Origin: Lantana camara
Lineage: Eukaryota > Streptophyta > Magnoliopsida > Lamiales > Verbenaceae
Assembly: GCA_037501455.1 (NCBI GenBank)
Contig: CM074856.1
Span: 91,772,001-91,836,000, forward strand
Length of the DNA stretch: 64,000 nt
Direction: 5' to 3'
Shown here: positions 11,319 through 23,291 of the stretch, piece after piece
How positions within the stretch are numbered: position 1 is the stretch's first letter
Layout: every line of letters begins with the position of its first letter
The notes under the pieces: model-generated
What the model was told of the DNA's origin: nothing
Databases searched by the model: none
The model's input: only the letters and a program-made list of their open reading frames with translations
Translations under genes and position numbers: made by a program

Positions 11319-11854
11319 TTTGTTAAATGTGGTTTCTACGCGATTGAGTGGTAATTACGTGATGCATGCCATTTACACTTTAACCCGACATGCATATTTA
11401 GTATCTGCTTGATAGGATGTCGCCTCTTTTGTACCACCAAGTTTTGTGTTCTATGAAGCTGGAAGAGATGGTTAGAGTAAGGGTCGGAATTAAGGACTCT
11501 CTTATGAAATCGGGTTTAAGATTGTTGAGTAACACGAAGAGGGTGATGTCGAAGTTTGGGTTGAGAAGTCTACAAACGAGGTTGATGATTCAAATAAACT
11601 GGGACCCACTTATAGGAGAGCTAACATTCCGAATACTATGATGAAAGTGACGAAGATGGAATGATTAATCTACGAGTGACACTAACAAAGATTCCATTCA
11701 CGGGCCCAAAATAGGATTAATCAAGATCTCGGGGCTGGGGATTAATTCGTTATTCAACTGTGCCTTTGAAGAAGGAATTCGAAAAGAATTAATACAACAC
11801 TTTTTTGGGCTCTTGAGGGACTTCAGTGAATCAAGATAAAATCTTAAATGAAGT
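11319..11854 (+). other. Degenerate interior of the old plus-strand gypsy element
   Basis: This follows the gag fragment with no recognisable protease or RT motif. A 74-residue frame at 11417-11641 has no family signature I recognise. It ends at the TSD GAAGT (11850-11854) of element A and resumes at 29309. Confidence 0.4.
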
Positions 11855-14800
11855 TGTAGCACCCGGGACGATAGACACCACATCCCCCGCACTATGAGTC
11901 TAATCCACATATGAAATAGGCAGTCCATACATGAATCGGACTCATAGCGAACGGGTGACAAAAAAAAGAACAGTCCTGACTAGGTGGAAGCTAACCTCGG
12001 AACAATCAACAAAACCCAAAATGCGGAAGCAAGGAAATCATTCATAAAATATCAAAGAAATAAATGAAATCCAACAAGAATATAAATACGGGTTCCACTA
12101 ATCAATACACCTGTCCTAACCTGTCCCCAATCAATATCAATTCAATAAATGGCACACTGGCCAACAATAATAGGTTAATACAATACTTAGAAACAAAGTA
12201 GTATGCAGTGAGTGCAAGAGAGTAAGACTAGAACAATGACTCGACAATTCTAACTCCGCCTAGTAACCAACACCTGCAAAAGAAACTGGAAAAGTGGGAA
12301 AGAGGGGTCAGTCTCTAGAAGACTGAGTGAGAAGGAGCGATACATAAATATAGAAACATGCGCATGCAAGTCATAAATCCCGAGTAACGTTAGGACTAGA
12401 AAATAACGAAGCAATGCTCGGACTTTACGACTAATCATATTAAATTCATTAAGTTCATAAAACATACATAAGCATCACGGCTCGGCGAGTGAGCGCGCAT
12501 TATCTCCAACCAAACTCCGACCGTGTACGACAAATATCATTAATACATTGAATATGCGATCATGCAGTATATAATAATACACACAAATCATATAACATAG
12601 TCGTTTGGGCAATCCGTGTCCCGGCCTTCCCGCATGGTGCATAACAATCATACCATAATCATAATCATAAAATAAGTTCCAACCTTCTTCCTCCTGGTGG
12701 TAGACGGGTTTGCAAGGCCCGACCACCTAAACATATCAATGTGGCAATTGAGGTTCATGAGTCCTCAATGCCCGATTAGCGTTTCCTCGTCAAAAACTCC
12801 TTAACGAGGTCCGTTTCGCCGTAATCAATGTGGGACTAATGTACGGGATCACCGTCGACCCGATGCCTCCCCGGATAACCACATACACTAAGTCCCTGGG
12901 CCCGTGTTCAATACATGTTCTCGCCGACATATTCAATTCATGAGAAACACAATACCTTTGAAACATAATTAATACATTTTATAACCCTTTAGAAAACATT
13001 TACTCGACGACTCCATTTGAAAACAATATATAGGTATATTTTAGGTTTTTGGCCAAAACTTGTCATATAAGGTTGTAGGGTTCAATACGTAACTAGAACG
13101 AAAACACCCTCACCTCGAATACCACGAGACATAAATCATGAGCAATACGGGTGCCTATTCAATTTGGAAGTCTCCGCCCTGGACACGAACTGTACAAGAG
13201 AATGAACAATGTGTACCAGTGAGAGGAGACTCAATATGAACCAAATAGGACACTCGGCTAATGCATATGGGTGCATATGATGCAAATTGAAAGTACAAGA
13301 TCCGACATTTAGGCAAATAAGAGCATTGAAGTAAATTAAGTTCAACACGCATTCAAACGTATTCAATCTTTTACAAAACTCTACTACATACATCATAGTA
13401 CATAATATAACATATTTCCAAAGTTTGAAAATAAGAAGAAATCATATGATAGGGGAAATGGGTTACGGAAATCACAAACGACACAAAAACGCACATAAAC
13501 GGCATTCAGCAAAAGCATGCATAAATCTCATCCAAATGTTATGAAATTCAACCAAAATACTCCCAACACATAATAAAACAAGTTCATAGTTCATCATAAA
13601 TGAAGATAAAGGCATTAAAGAGGTGAATCAATCAAAAACCGAAAAGGAAAAGACAAGAGCTGCGCAGGGGGAGGGACACACCTGTGTCCCTCAACTTAAA
13701 TAACCCGAGACACGGGGGTGTCTCGGTACAGACATGCTGAAAGTGCATGACACGGGGGTGTCTCACATTCAAAGCAAATGAGACACGAGGGTGTCTCGGT
13801 ACAGGCCCAAAAACGAATACTAAGTTTACCGGCAAAACAAACCCTATACAAAATCAGTCCAAAAGCATACCAATTCAACTCCAAATCTTATGAAACTTTA
13901 CATACAACATATTTAACATGTTAGGAGCATATTTCATTTAGAATTCAAAGGCCAAATCACACGTCAAGAGCACCGAAACCATGCAGCAAGTCTGGGGCGC
14001 CAAAACCACACATATGAGCCCGATTTGGTTCAATCATGCCATGATCAAGTACTTAGGGGCTGAATTTGAAGCTGAAACTTTAGGGAATGAATACCAACAT
14101 GATAAGAAACTAATATAATCCATGTATATGAAAATTGACACAATTTCGAGCACATTAGGATGACCAACAAACCACCAAAAAATGCAACAACAGCTGTCAT
14201 GGATCATGCATAAGAACAGGTCATGTATTTCGGTTTTGGGGCTTAAAATGGATCCAAAGGCTTGAAATAAGAATTCTAACATATAAAACAGTGAGTGTAC
14301 ATCATCTCCATGCAAATTCACACGAAATGAAGGCCATTTGATCAAGCAACAAAGCATGATTCCACACAGCAGTCCAAAACAGGGGAGGCAGTTTGATCTC
14401 TAAGTTTGGAGCTCTATATCTCATAATTTCATGAAAGGGTCTAAAGAGAAAATCATCCTAACATCATATACTATCTGTTAGGAAAGAAATAGACCAAGAA
14501 ACAAGCTCATATAATCATGTATAAGCAAGGAAATCAGCTACACAACTAAGTAGGTCATTAGAGCAAAAATCCCCAAAAACTCCAATTCATGCTCTTAGCC
14601 CAAACCCTTATCTAATCTGATGCAAAGCAAGTATTAAAGGATGAAATCATGTATAAAAGAGTAGAGGATACATAAATATACATACCTCCAAGATATGTTG
14701 AAGAAGGGAAGTGATTTGAGCTCAAAAATCACAAGGCCAAGGGTTTCTCTTTTCTTCTTCTTCCCTCTACTCTCTCTCGATCTGCTGCAGAAAAAATTAG

Positions 14801-15453
14801 GGGGGGGGGGGGGGGGTTTGGCTCGGTTTTGCTGATAAAAAGGAGGAGAAAGGGGTTAACTCTAGTACACAAGTCATGGGTTAAAGCATGGTTAGGTTTA
14901 GGTTGGATTAAAGGGTCCCACCATGAAGACTAGTCAACAAAAGGGTTATTCTTGCACGAGTTGTTCGTTACGGTTGGATTTTGGAGGTCTTAATAATCTC
15001 AAAAAGGTGTGAGGCTTGTTCCATTGTCTCCGAATCATCGATACAAAGGTAACGGAGGTGACGGAATTCGAATCCGAATTCCCGAGCTCAAGATATGTCG
15101 TCCGGAACCCAGGGCACGCTAAAAGCATTTTAAGCCCTATAAGTTCCGTCTCCAAAAACCGAAATCAAAATTAAATCAAACGAGCCGAAAATACAATGTA
15201 AGCATGTAAACACGTTAACAACTCACATAATTCAAGTATACCAAGTTGGCACAAAAATCGGAATTGAAAACGGAATTAAACAAATAAAAAACGGTTCGAA
15301 AAGGAGTTAAACGTTTAAAACTCCAAACCTAAAACTTAATATCATTATTCAAATATTCCAAATAATTCATATTATCGCATGCATAATAATTAAATGCTCA
15401 CTTAGCACACCCGTGACGTAGTACCTAGAAGGTCGAAGAGTCGGGGTGTTACA
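11855..15453 (-). mobile_element. Element A left LTR (3' LTR)
   Basis: Plus-strand ends are TGTAGCACCCGGG and GGGGTGTTACA. In sense order: a C-run leader region (G17 on the plus strand, 14800-14816), a palindrome array (13797-13671), a donor CGAG/GTGAGGGTG (first intron base 13113), a TCAGTC/GACTGA hairpin (12308-12326), an acceptor TTTTGCAG/GT (last intron base 12274), CTAGGCGGA (reverse complement at 12255-12263) and a GTGCGGGGGATGTGG terminal block. Confidence 0.92.
13671..13797. repeat. Four GAGACAC/GTGTCTC hairpins in A left LTR
   Basis: Units: 13671-13692 (10-bp perfect arms GAGGGACACA/TGTGTCCCTC, CC centre), 13705-13726 (9-bp arms CCGAGACAC/GTGTCTCGG, GGGG loop), 13749-13762 (GACAC/GTGTC, GGGG loop) and 13780-13797 (GAGACAC/GTGTCTC, GAGG loop). 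The first unit differs from its right-LTR counterpart by a paired change (see findings). Confidence 0.92.
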
Positions 15454-15489
15454 ACCTCTCCCCCTTAAAAAGAATCCGTCCTCGGATTC
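15454..15489 (-). promoter_or_regulatory. Element A polypurine tract and adjoining hairpin
   Basis: On the minus strand TTAAGGGGGAGAGGT directly precedes the 3' LTR start TGTAACACCCC, which fits plus-strand priming. Beside it are 7-bp arms GAATCCG (15472-15478) and CGGATTC (15483-15489) around a TCCT loop. Element F has the same structure, and E has it with a different stem sequence. Confidence 0.88.
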
Positions 15490-15514
15490 ACTGTCTGCCT
15501 AAAAACAATTAATG

Positions 15515-15649
15515 AAGGAACCCCGTTCCTCACAAACAACAAGGAGAGAATCCCCGTCTCTCAAAGAACAATGAGAGAACCCTGTCTCTCAAAAGAAACA
15601 AAGAAAGAACCCCGTCTCTCGAACAACAATGAAAGAACCCCGTCTCTCG
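15515..15649. repeat. Tandem hairpin repeats beside the A polypurine tract
   Basis: About five units of roughly 28 bases of the form AACAACAATGAGAGAACCCCGTCTCTCG, each with a stem GAGAGA/TCTCTC. The first unit instead has AGGAAC/GTTCCT (15515-15530), so pairing is kept with other bases. Two units have GAAAGA against TCTCTC, one imperfect pair. Counterpart: 57681-57845 in F. Confidence 0.85.
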
Positions 15650-15762
15650 AACAACAAGTAACGAAGTGCAAAATACCAAATACAATCACAATGAAGAGCA
15701 ACCAACAAGGAGAAAGCATCAAAACATCCAATTACAACAACTTAATCAAAACAACCACATAA

Positions 15763-18700
15763 TGTAACAGCCCTACTCAGGGCCAAGTCGAGAAAGGTAA
15801 GTAAAGGGGTAACTTAGGAAGCGGTTATAGTCTCGATCTTTGTTAATTCTCTCATGCATTGCATTTTTATGTGACTTATGTGCTTTAATATGTTATAATT
15901 TAATAAAAAGTTCGTGAATTTAATTCCTTCTTCTATTTAGCATGTATCTCGAAACTCTTTCCCTAAAATCCTAGAATTCTAATATTCATTCCCTTCTAGC
16001 ACCTAAAACCCCTTCATATGTTTCAAAACCCATTCCTACAGTTTTAGGTTGGAAATTACGAAAATACCCCTACAGCTCAAAAATATTCCTACATTTCCCG
16101 AAATACTTTCATTACCCAATATTGTAACCAAAAGAATCCTCACATTATTTCGAGGATCGTGATACTCTCCGAGAACCATAATTCCCATCCTAACTCCCGT
16201 AGTATCAAAAACCGGCGAAAACCCTAGCTTATGATTCGATCATCAATAAATCCTTACACTTCTACTTTCTGATATTCAAAATTATAACCAAAACGATCCT
16301 TAAATTATTTTATGAATTTTCATGCATTTACTAAAAACTCGATTTCACTATAGCATATTTTATAAATATTTTCCTTTCTAAAAATCATCATTTTATTTTG
16401 AACAAATTAGCTTTTATTCAATAGTCGAAATTATACTTGAAACGATCCTTGAATTTTCCTCTACATTATAATGATTTTTCCCATCTTTAAACTCTATCAT
16501 AGCTTCGTTTATATAATTTTCCTATGATTTTCATCATCTTTAATATTTATAATTTATAAATGAAAGCTCTAAATATTTCACATTTATAATCAAAACAAAG
16601 CTCATTTTTCACCCATTCTTTCATTAATTCACTACTTCAATCTTTTACCTCTCGACTCTTGAATAAATTTTATATTATTTTTACATTTATTTTTATTCAA
16701 AATGACATCATCCATGACCACATGATCTTCTAGAAGGATTAAACAAATGAGCATAATTTCTCCACATTACCTAGTTAATTACCAAACATTTGTTCATAAT
16801 GTAATTTAACCACATCTCCTAATTTATTACCAAGCATTTGTTGAAATCATAAGCAACCACATCTCCCATAAACTTTCATTTATTGCTTAGAAGCCCCTCA
16901 TGACTACCTATAAATACCCCCCTTAAGCCTCATTTATACCTCACAATTCAACACACAAAATCACTCTCTCCCTCTCCATTCTCACGCCACAACTCTCTCT
17001 CTCTCTACAAGGTATGTTTTTCTTCTATTATTTCATGTTTTATATAATGTTCTTAGTATAGAAATAATAGTAGCATGCCTAGGATTAATTAAATTACGCT
17101 TTAGGAATTTATTTTATGAAATATATGCATAATTGTTAGTTTAAATACAATGTGTGTATATTATGGAATTTTATTTAATTAAATGCATGAATTATGATAT
17201 GATATAATATGAATATGTATTTAAATGCTTATGATCTTGTTCATGCTTAGAATAATTTATTTAGAATTATTTTTCATAGAGAATTCATATATTTTGCTAT
17301 ATTGTGCTTCAATCTTATGTTATGAATATGAATATGATAGAACATGTTACATACCCTCTTTGAATATTCAAATGAGTTCAAGAACATGTTCATAATGTTC
17401 TTAGATGTGTGTGTGTGCATGTGTGTGCCGTGATCAACGTGTGGGTGTGTGTGAATTTGATTTTGTGTTATAAAGTGTTTAATTCACATGAAATTGAATA
17501 GTAAATGTTTCCAATAGTAATTTTGACTTTTTGGTCAACCAAAATACTATTAATTTCGAAAATATTATTAAAATAATTATAAAATTAGTTTTGGAATTTT
17601 TAAATAAAGATTTTATCCGAATTTTCCAAAAATCGGTAAATTATGGATTATTTTCGAAATATAACCTACATTGTCAAATTAAATTCTAAATTCCATTTCT
17701 AATGCTATAATTAAGATTATAATGTGATTAATAAATATTCAAGTGGTTAAAGAATTCATGAAACCTGATTAATTACTTAATTTCCCTTAAATGGTTAAAA
17801 TTAGAGTTTACCGGGAATTCTCTAACATGATATAGTTTATGTGTTTAATTGATTAGAGTATGTGTAACCCTTTTATGCATGAACATTATGTGTTTTATGT
17901 GCTTATTTGATTAAAATTAGAAACCTAGTTCTAAGCCTATAGTAGTTATTACTTTCAGGCGCACTGGAATCCACGTTACAATGCCTGACTACCGGTATAG
18001 GTGAGGGTTAAAATGTTTTCAACTGGAATCATACTATACATATGTATCTATATAAAAACTATTTTCAAGCCTACCTATCATTTTGATTTACTACCCTATA
18101 TACATATTATTGTACTACAATGTCCCTCTTAAGGGAAAAATACTTTCTTGCCGGAATCAACGTTTTACTAGAACATTATATATTTCAAGTCCATTTTATC
18201 AAAACATTGATTCCGGGTTATGCAAGCAAAATATTATTCTCGATTCATGTTATGGGCCCCGGCTGTAACCGTAGCGAGCAATTACCCGGAAGGTATCGGG
18301 CCGAGGGTATTGTTGGTGCTGCGGACTGCCATCACCTCTTTGTAGTGGTTTAACTGGAGGTTAGTTACTCCACGCCAAGGGATGAGGGAGAGATAGCTGC
18401 CTCCCGAATCTAGTTCGTGGTCTCTAGGGTTTGATTCCCTATTGACATCAAGGAGTAGTGGAGTTAATATTCTTGGTTTTATTAAAGTATCGGAGCCTGA
18501 TCAGCCCGATACTATTTTACCAACTATTCAAGGAGTTATGGGTGGAGAGGCCTAGCTTGCGGGTAATAATGTTCTTGTTACAAACGGTTCATATATCTAC
18601 AAATATTCCAAACTACCCCTATCCCTGTTTTACAATTATTATGAACCGTTTCCTATTTGCTATATCCTATTGTTAATATTATAGATCAAGATCTTCTTGA

Positions 18701-19186
18701 TAATATAAATATAAATATATATATATATATACATATACATATATCTATAAACCCTCATACCCCCTTCACTTAGTCACTTTGACTAACCCTCTCGCCCGGT
18801 TTTAAAATGCATGATTTCAGGAATCAATGAACGACAACTAGAGGTATCTTGAAGCACTACAACCGTAGGTTGGATCCGATCCTAAGAGTACATTGTCTTG
18901 AGCCTACTCTCTGCAGAAACAAACCATCTCATACTTTGTCCTTGCATGTCAACCTGTTGTACTCTTTTGTGAACTACTTTGCTCAATAATGATAATCCTT
19001 GCTCATTGTACGTTATTCTCCCCGTTCATAGGTAAAGATGAATCTCTTTATCTTCCGCTGCACTGTGTCACATACTCCATTCATATATTATCCTGACCGT
19101 TCGCCGTAGTATTTCCTAAGTGTTGGGTCTAACCTCCACTTAGGGAGTATTACGGTGCGGGGTTGTAGTGTTGGGGAGGCGCTACA
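15763..19186 (+). mobile_element. Solo LTR B inside element A
   Basis: A single 3424-bp LTR beginning TGTAACAGCCC and ending GAGGCGCTACA, with TSD CATAA at 15758-15762 and 19187-19191. There is no partner LTR or interior, so it is the product of LTR-LTR recombination. Landmarks: TATA box 16908-16916, donor TATAG/GTGAGGG (first intron base 18001), TTAGTC/GACTAA hairpin (about 18770-18786), acceptor TTTCAG ending 18820, and GGTGCGGGGTTGTAG before the end. It has no palindrome array; the leader is AT-rich. Confidence 0.93.
16908..16916 (+). promoter_or_regulatory. TATA box of solo LTR B
   Basis: CTATAAATA followed by CCCC, with a CT-rich stretch (CTCTCTCCCTCTCC, then CTCTCTCTCTCTC) 50-100 bases downstream as is usual at plant transcription starts. 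The same motif is kept in the second B copy at 39853-39865 on the minus strand. Confidence 0.75.
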
Positions 19187-19811
19187 CATAAAGGCAGGGA
19201 ACAATTATCACTTATTTACATCCAACATCGATTACTCAACAAAAGTTAACACCTCAAGGAAATAAAGCACAGATTATCAAAATTATTTAAATTAACAATG
19301 CGTGTATGCATATGCCATGGATGTCTGAGGTACCGTTCACCGTGGAAATGAATTTGAAACCCAAAGCCTTCCTGGTCCCAAGGTATGGTCTGAACCCAAA
19401 AGCTAGCTCGACTCTTGGCATGTCTTTAATATCTTCAATGTGTCCACCTTCTTCCATTTCTCGGTTATACGTTAACCCTAATCCAATCAACCTGCCCTTC
19501 CAAACGAGTTTTACCCTACATCTTAAGATTTCGGACCGGTCTTCTTCACGGTTCACGTTTCCTTCTATAATTTGGTGAAACCTCTGAAATTCAATAACCC
19601 TGTTTGATTAATGATCACAGCCTTCTTGACGAGTTCTTTCCAAACCGGATTGTAATCATCGATTTCCAAAATTTTGAATTAATCTCTTCGTGGATCGTTT
19701 ACTTATCACTTCATCCTCTTAAAGCCATTAAACGTGCATTAAATTTCGGTCTACCCAAATTTCTAATTGAGGGAAAACTCCCTTGATACCTCTTGAGATT
19801 CAGATCAAGTC
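19187..19811 (-). mobile_element. Element A interior, middle segment
   Basis: Interior of A between solo LTRs B and C. It resembles the F interior near 57960-58130: both have an atggatg...accgttcaccg segment. I see no gag-pol motif. Open frames on both strands (about 90 residues, 19287-19578) overlap each other and show no known domain. Confidence 0.75.
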
Positions 19812-22800
19812 TGTAACATCCCGCTCGTCCGATTTATAAGGTATGCCACGTTCCAACCTTTTAATGTGTTTAATTATGTGATTTTATATTTTTAGTGGCC
19901 CTATTTTGAACTCTTTTAGAGTTTAGGGGCCCCTTTGTAATTTTCTCTTTTTAGGGGTCTTTTGGTCATTTCTCGTTCGATCGAGTTTTCGACCTTTTTT
20001 ACCCCTTCAACGCGTTCGGGGCATCGAGACGAGTCCGTAGACTCTGAGTTTGCCCAATTCTGACTTCGTTAGCCCGTTCTTCCGACCGTGTTTGCGTACG
20101 AGGACCCGAGATATATACCCCGAATCCTCGTAATCCGTGCCAAAAGATCAGACCTCAGCCTTCATCGTCTTCTCCCGCGATCGATACTATTCACATACAG
20201 TGAAGGTGTGATTTCACACACATGCCCGTTCTCCCTTGTTTCTCGACGGAATTCGACGAACCATTAGTCGAAATTCATCAGCTCGACGAGCCCGTCACAA
20301 CCGTACTAACTTCATGGCCAACCGATGACCCACGGTGGCGCAGCGGTGGCCTGAAAGTGGCGGGTGGCGCCACCACTTCGTCGCCGGCGATCAGGCGACT
20401 TTCGCCGGCCAACCACCACCCTACCCTACGTTTTTGACCCTTCCCGTTCCATTTCCGACCTCAGATCGAGCAACCGGGGGCTGTAGATGGCGAAATCGGC
20501 GGTGGCACGGCGGCAGTCCTTCGGCGGCGGCGTAGGGCCCTTTTCCGGCCGATTTTGGTGGTGGAGCCTTTACAAAAGTTGCTTAGAACGACGGAAACTA
20601 TCGGATGGCGTTGGCCCCGACTCGAGAACGGGAAGGCGGCGGCGAACCGGTGGTGAACCGTGGCTGGACCGGTGGTCCGGTTTTTCGATGATTTTTCCGG
20701 GGTTTGGCTATGGGGCTTTCGTAGGGCTCGTTATGGGCTTTCCAAAGGTATGTCCGGATTTTATTTCTTGTTTAGCGGTTTGTATTTAATTTCAGTTTTC
20801 GTATTAGGATTTTAGTTCGGTTTTTCGTCAACGAAGTCCGGCGTGTTGGTTATTTTCTGAAATTGGTTGAGGGCTTTTGTGAAGCAGGCCGAGGCGTACG
20901 TTTCTGTCCTTCCGGGGAATTTTCCGACCACCGAAGGTGGTGGTCCGGCGGCGGTGCGTGGCTGTCCGGCGGGTTTCGGAGGCGGCGTTCCGAAGCCCTT
21001 CGTACAGCGAGTTCCTTTCGTCGTGGTGAGTCCAACGCCACTTTCCGTTCGTCAATCGGATGTCCGGTTGATTTTATGTGAACTTTTGAAGTTGTTGTAT
21101 TTATCTTCGTTAATTGTTTTAATTGTAATTTTGGCCTTGTATGAACTATGAAATGGAAATTGTGAATTGTATGATATATGAAAATATATTATGTTGTATG
21201 AAAGCTTAATTCGTGATTTAGTGAATTTAATTGCCTCGTTATTTGCCTACTTATTTGAGAATAATTCTTGTTTAAGGGGTGTTAGTGTAATTTTAGAAAA
21301 CTAATTGATTATGAAATGTTATGAAATATAAGAAATGAATTATGGTAGGCTAAGTTATATTTAATTTGAATGAATTGCTTAAGTATGCTAATTGTTAGAA
21401 TATCGTGAAAATTGTCAATGTATAATTTGTATATAAATTGTTATGTAAATTGCTTTTATTCATTCGAGAATTGGTACTTGATATTAATGGAATTCTTAAT
21501 GTCCTAATTTATTGTATGTAATTAACGTTAGGAATTTTATAAGCTATGCATCTTTTGATATGTATTATGGATTGTAATATGCTCTGAATGACTTGATTGA
21601 ATCAATATGGGTCATATGTTGCATCATTTGTATCCGTGAGCATGGCCGTGCGTCTTTTTGGTTGGTTTTGGAGTCTGAGTTTGTGTTTGTGTGTTCAGTT
21701 GGTACAGGTGCACCCGGGGTGGTGACAAGTAAGTCGTGCAGGTTCCGGGGTGGACCATTTGCTGTGTCTTCGGCAGTGTTTAGTGCCAGGTGAGGTTAGG
21801 ATATAGTTATACCCTATTGCAACGTGACCGTTTTCGAATGCATGCGGTTTATAAGCCTTATGTATATGTAGATATGTGCGAAGTACGTATTTTGCTGGTT
21901 TTGTCTTATGATTTGATTTGAAAATACGAAACGCTATGTATGGGCCTATGTATGCTTTGTTTCAGTTCTGTTATGATTCCGAGGTCAGTGTGTATGATAT
22001 GTACGTGTGATATGATAAGCACGATATGCATGAGATATGTCTGTCTGTCGGTGTGTGGCAAGTTAAGTTTTCGATATATGTCTGTTTATCTGTGTGATGG
22101 GCCCCGGAGATTGTGGGTAAGGGAGACCCGGGACGACCATGGGGTCGCCGGTTACGACCCCTGTGCACTTCTGCACCAACGGGAGACTTAGTTCTCCTAT
22201 GCCGACGGAGCGCATTTTGGCATGGCCGTCGAAGGAACCGGGTGGGATCCTCCGGTTCACATGTTTCGTTCTGTGGTGGGTTGAGAGGGGCACCTCTCTT
22301 CCCTAATGGTGTGCAGGTGGATTGTTTTATGAGTTTTGTTCTGATATGAGTAAGTGTGTTCTCTCTGTCCGTCTGTCATAAGTTCGTGAAACGGGGGTAG
22401 ATTCTTAAATTAAGATAAAAATGGATGTACTTTTAAACTAATAAGATATGCTCTGATATGTGTGTTAAGTCTGCATGAATCTGAACTTATGTTTTAAGAA
22501 TGTTTGAGTTAAGATTTGTTTGTTTGGTTTTAAGCCCCTATAAGTATACTATCACGGGAAAATGTTTTGGCATGCAAAAACTAACCCCTGGGTTCACGAA
22601 TATTGCTTCTACTTTGTGCTCTGCTCTATATATATGTATATCATGCGTGTGTTAACCCCTCGCTCAGTCTTTGGACTGACCCCTCCCCGTTTATGTTTCT
22701 AGTGTGCAGGTTTGGGTTTGGGTTCGCGTTGGAGTTCGTGCTAGGCGACAGTGTGTCATGTCTATCATGTTTGTGTCTGTTCGTTTAGTTTGTTAAGCAA

Positions 22801-23291
22801 TTTGTTTTGAAATATGTCTGTAAATTTTGTATAAGATGTGTTTCGTGCAGGTTACATTTATGATTTAAATGTTTAGAATTCGGGACAGGTTAGGATAGGT
22901 ACTTGGATTAGTCGAACCCGTTTGATTATATGTTTGATCGGGACAGGTTTCTAGGGCCAGTAGAACCCGTTTTGTTGTATAGTTATTCGGGACAGGCTAG
23001 GACAGGTTGCCTTGTTTAGTTGAACCCGTTTAGGTTGATGTTGTTTCACTTTCTGGATATATGAATTTATGATTTCTGATTTAAGTTTTTGAAAGTTGCC
23101 ATTTTGTATTGCTTCCGCTATCATGTTTTGCATTCTTTCACTTGTACAGGGTTAGATACCGCCTAGCCAGTGGGTGCGTTTTTCGTCTGTCACCCATTCG
23201 CTGTGACTTAGTACGTATACAGACTCTCCATTTCGTACACGTGTCGGGTCATAGTGCGGGGCTGTGATGCCCCACCGCTTGGGGTGTTACA
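19812..23291 (+). mobile_element. Solo LTR C inside element A
   Basis: A 3480-bp LTR beginning TGTAACATCCCGCTCG and ending TGGGGTGTTACA, with TSD AAGTC at 19807-19811 and 23292-23296. A GC-rich island (about 20140-21070) rich in CCGGCG and GGCGG replaces the palindrome array position seen in other families. Landmarks: donor CCAG/GTGAGGTTAGG (first intron base 21790), a (TA)n run, CTCAGTCTTTGGACTGACCC (about 22663-22682), acceptor GTGTGCAG ending 22709, and AGTGCGGGGCTGTG near the end. Confidence 0.93.

Noticed and set aside
19287..19578. Overlapping 89- and 90-residue frames on opposite strands
   Set aside because: Both lie in the non-coding interior of element A, have no known domain and mirror each other.
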